A stretch of 7,133 bases of DNA from Promethearchaeota archaeon (lineage in GTDB: Archaea > Asgardarchaeota > Lokiarchaeia > Sigynarchaeales > SOKP01): assembly GCA_004524425.1 (NCBI GenBank), contig SDNN01000149.1:1-7133 (forward strand). Direction: 5' to 3'. The notes under the pieces were generated by a model that ran no database searches, was not told the origin of the DNA, and worked only from the letters and a program-made list of their open reading frames with translations. Shown in pieces: positions 5,959 through 7,133 of this stretch (positions are counted from its first letter, which is position 1; each line of letters opens with the position of its first letter). The position numbers and the translations under genes are program-made.

Positions 5959-7133
5959 ATGCCTTTAGAAAAAACTGATTATGCTCAAGCCATAAGTGAC
6001 GAGATCCTTGAATATTTCAGCTTAAAAAACCGCTACAACTTCTTGAACAATAACTTAACTTCCGCCTTGACAACTGATGAATTTAGCTTTTTAAGGGAAG
6101 TTCAAAGATTTTGCTTGAGGTTTGAGAAAAAGAACAACATCACCCACAGAACGGACGAGGACATTTATGCATGGGTTCCTGCCTTTGGGGAAAAAGGTTA
6201 TATCACCAGACAACATCCTTTTACTGAATGTGATTTGAACTATAAGGAACATGGTCTTGCGATGGATTTCATGCGAAATCTGGCAATTGACATGTTCGAT
6301 CCCCAGTTTGCCATGGGTGGTGGCGCAACCGTATTGGCCATCAATCCTGTTCATGAACATCATGATAACGTGCCAGTAAGGCTTGAGGCTTTAAAAGAAT
6401 TATGTACCGGAAAAACTCCGGGAGCTATTCTAATAACCGAGCCGGAGCGAGGATCTGACGCGGTCCATCAACTCACTACCTGCGAGGAACAGCCCGATGG
6501 CAGCTTCTTGCTGAATGGAACTAAAATCTACAATACCAACGCACCCAAGTCGAAATGGGTTGTTGCTTATGCTACCGCAGAGCAAAACAATGGTAATACG
6601 ATGGCCCAATTCTTGGTAAACACCTCGTGGGAAGGTTGCAAGGTTGAACGCGTGTACATACCATGGGTACCCAAACTTCATCTAGGGAAAGAAACCTTCA
6701 CAAATTGTAGGGTTCCTAAGGAATACATTACAGGACCAGTAGGCACCGGACGCGATAGATTGTTTGAAGGCTTAGTTCCGGAGAGAATTGCCATTGCGGT
6801 CATGAGCATCTGCGAATGCTGGGGATCATTGGCTCATGCGGTCATTTACGCTAACTTAAGAAAGCAATTCGATAAGATGATCTTGCTATTCCAAGGTGTC
6901 GGCTTTCTTTTAACTGATCTCTGGGCAAGAACCACGAATTTAACCTTAGGGTTGCTTAAGTTCTGCGAATTATATGATGATAAAAAGGAAAAATTTGGTG
7001 GAGAATTACCCAAAAATATCGCACAAGTCATGGTTGCCAGTGCCAGTCAACTGAAATACCACGCCACGATGCTGTCAAAGGATGTATGCTATGAATGTGC
7101 CAACGTTATGGGGGGTCCTGGCCTTTGTGATAA
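5959..7133 (+). CDS. Acyl-CoA dehydrogenase family flavoprotein, 3' partial
   Basis: 391 complete codons from ATG 5959, open to the window edge. GTG 5950 is an in-frame alternative adding three residues. Family signatures appear in order: TEPERGSD at 160-167 (FAD and substrate contact), LNGTKIY at 185-191, KLHLGKETFTNCRVP at about 242-256, PERIAIA at 274-280, LRKQFDKMILLFQ at 300-312 (the usual RxxF..I...Q helix) and MGGPG at 384-388. The enzyme should oxidise an acyl-CoA to the 2-enoyl-CoA, passing electrons through FAD to an electron-transfer flavoprotein. In family members another 40-60 residues normally follow the GGxG region, so the C-terminus lies outside the window, including the place of the MCAD-type catalytic glutamate. 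E275 aligns with the isovaleryl/long-chain-type catalytic position. By eye the gene has clearly higher GC than its neighbours, which may reflect strong expression or transfer. Substrate chain length cannot be read. Confidence 0.92.
   Translation, partial: MPLEKTDYAQAISDEILEYFSLKNRYNFLNNNLTSALTTDEFSFLREVQRFCLRFEKKNNITHRTDEDIYAWVPAFGEKGYITRQHPFTECDLNYKEHGLAMDFMRNLAIDMFDPQFAMGGGATVLAINPVHEHHDNVPVRLEALKELCTGKTPGAILITEPERGSDAVHQLTTCEEQPDGSFLLNGTKIYNTNAPKSKWVVAYATAEQNNGNTMAQFLVNTSWEGCKVERVYIPWVPKLHLGKETFTNCRVPKEYITGPVGTGRDRLFEGLVPERIAIAVMSICECWGSLAHAVIYANLRKQFDKMILLFQGVGFLLTDLWARTTNLTLGLLKFCELYDDKKEKFGGELPKNIAQVMVASASQLKYHATMLSKDVCYECANVMGGPGLCD

Noticed and set aside
6091..6681. Minus-strand ORFs of 83-90 codons
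   Set aside because: They are antisense to the acyl-CoA dehydrogenase, whose plus-strand frame carries clear family motifs; the reverse products show none.
1..7133. tRNA genes, CRISPR repeats, insertion sequences or box C/D RNAs
   Set aside because: No cloverleaf, regular repeat spacing, transposase or paired terminal inverted repeats were seen in the gaps on either strand by eye.

Overview
The window is AT-rich archaeal-type DNA with six protein genes, all on the plus strand, separated by gaps of about 170-290 bases. Five of them (all but the small gene) are identified to family level. Several features point to an archaeon: short or absent leaders behind TATA-like boxes, bare poly-T tracts after genes, an HdrD-like Fe-S oxidoreductase, and a Ras/Rab-type small GTPase. 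The GTPase, together with the AT-rich composition, makes an Asgard archaeon (Promethearchaeota; Loki- or Heimdall-like) the best guess. That is an inference; no rRNA or other phylogenetic marker is present.

Layout. Positions 1-1163 hold the 3' part of a heterodisulfide-reductase-D-like protein with two 4Fe-4S sites and two CCG domains; it begins before the window. Positions 1341-3380 encode a 679-residue DUF4139-family cytosolic protein with a C-terminal coiled coil. Positions 3595-4314 encode a class I SAM-dependent methyltransferase. Positions 4487-5299 encode a small GTPase whose motifs run G3-G4-G5-G1-G2, followed by a charged extension and a C-terminal membrane anchor. Positions 5562-5771 encode a 69-residue acidic helical-hairpin protein with four cysteines at the turn. 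Positions 5959-7133 encode most of an acyl-CoA dehydrogenase that runs off the end.

The main discovery is the GTPase. It has exactly one copy of each G motif, but the chain starts at strand beta3 and ends the G domain after strand beta2, so it is circularly permuted through the beta2-beta3 hairpin. As far as I recall, this order is known only from the eukaryotic 'cpRAS' domain described by Elias and Novotny. An archaeal, tail-anchored, stand-alone version would be notable for the history of small GTPases. The main rival reading is a remnant of a tandem-GTPase gene cut at both ends.

The genes do not look like one operon. Each has its own start signals and most are followed by a T tract, so no common pathway can be claimed. 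The Fe-S oxidoreductase and the acyl-CoA dehydrogenase could both belong to electron transfer from fatty or organic acid oxidation, but they lie almost 5 kb apart.
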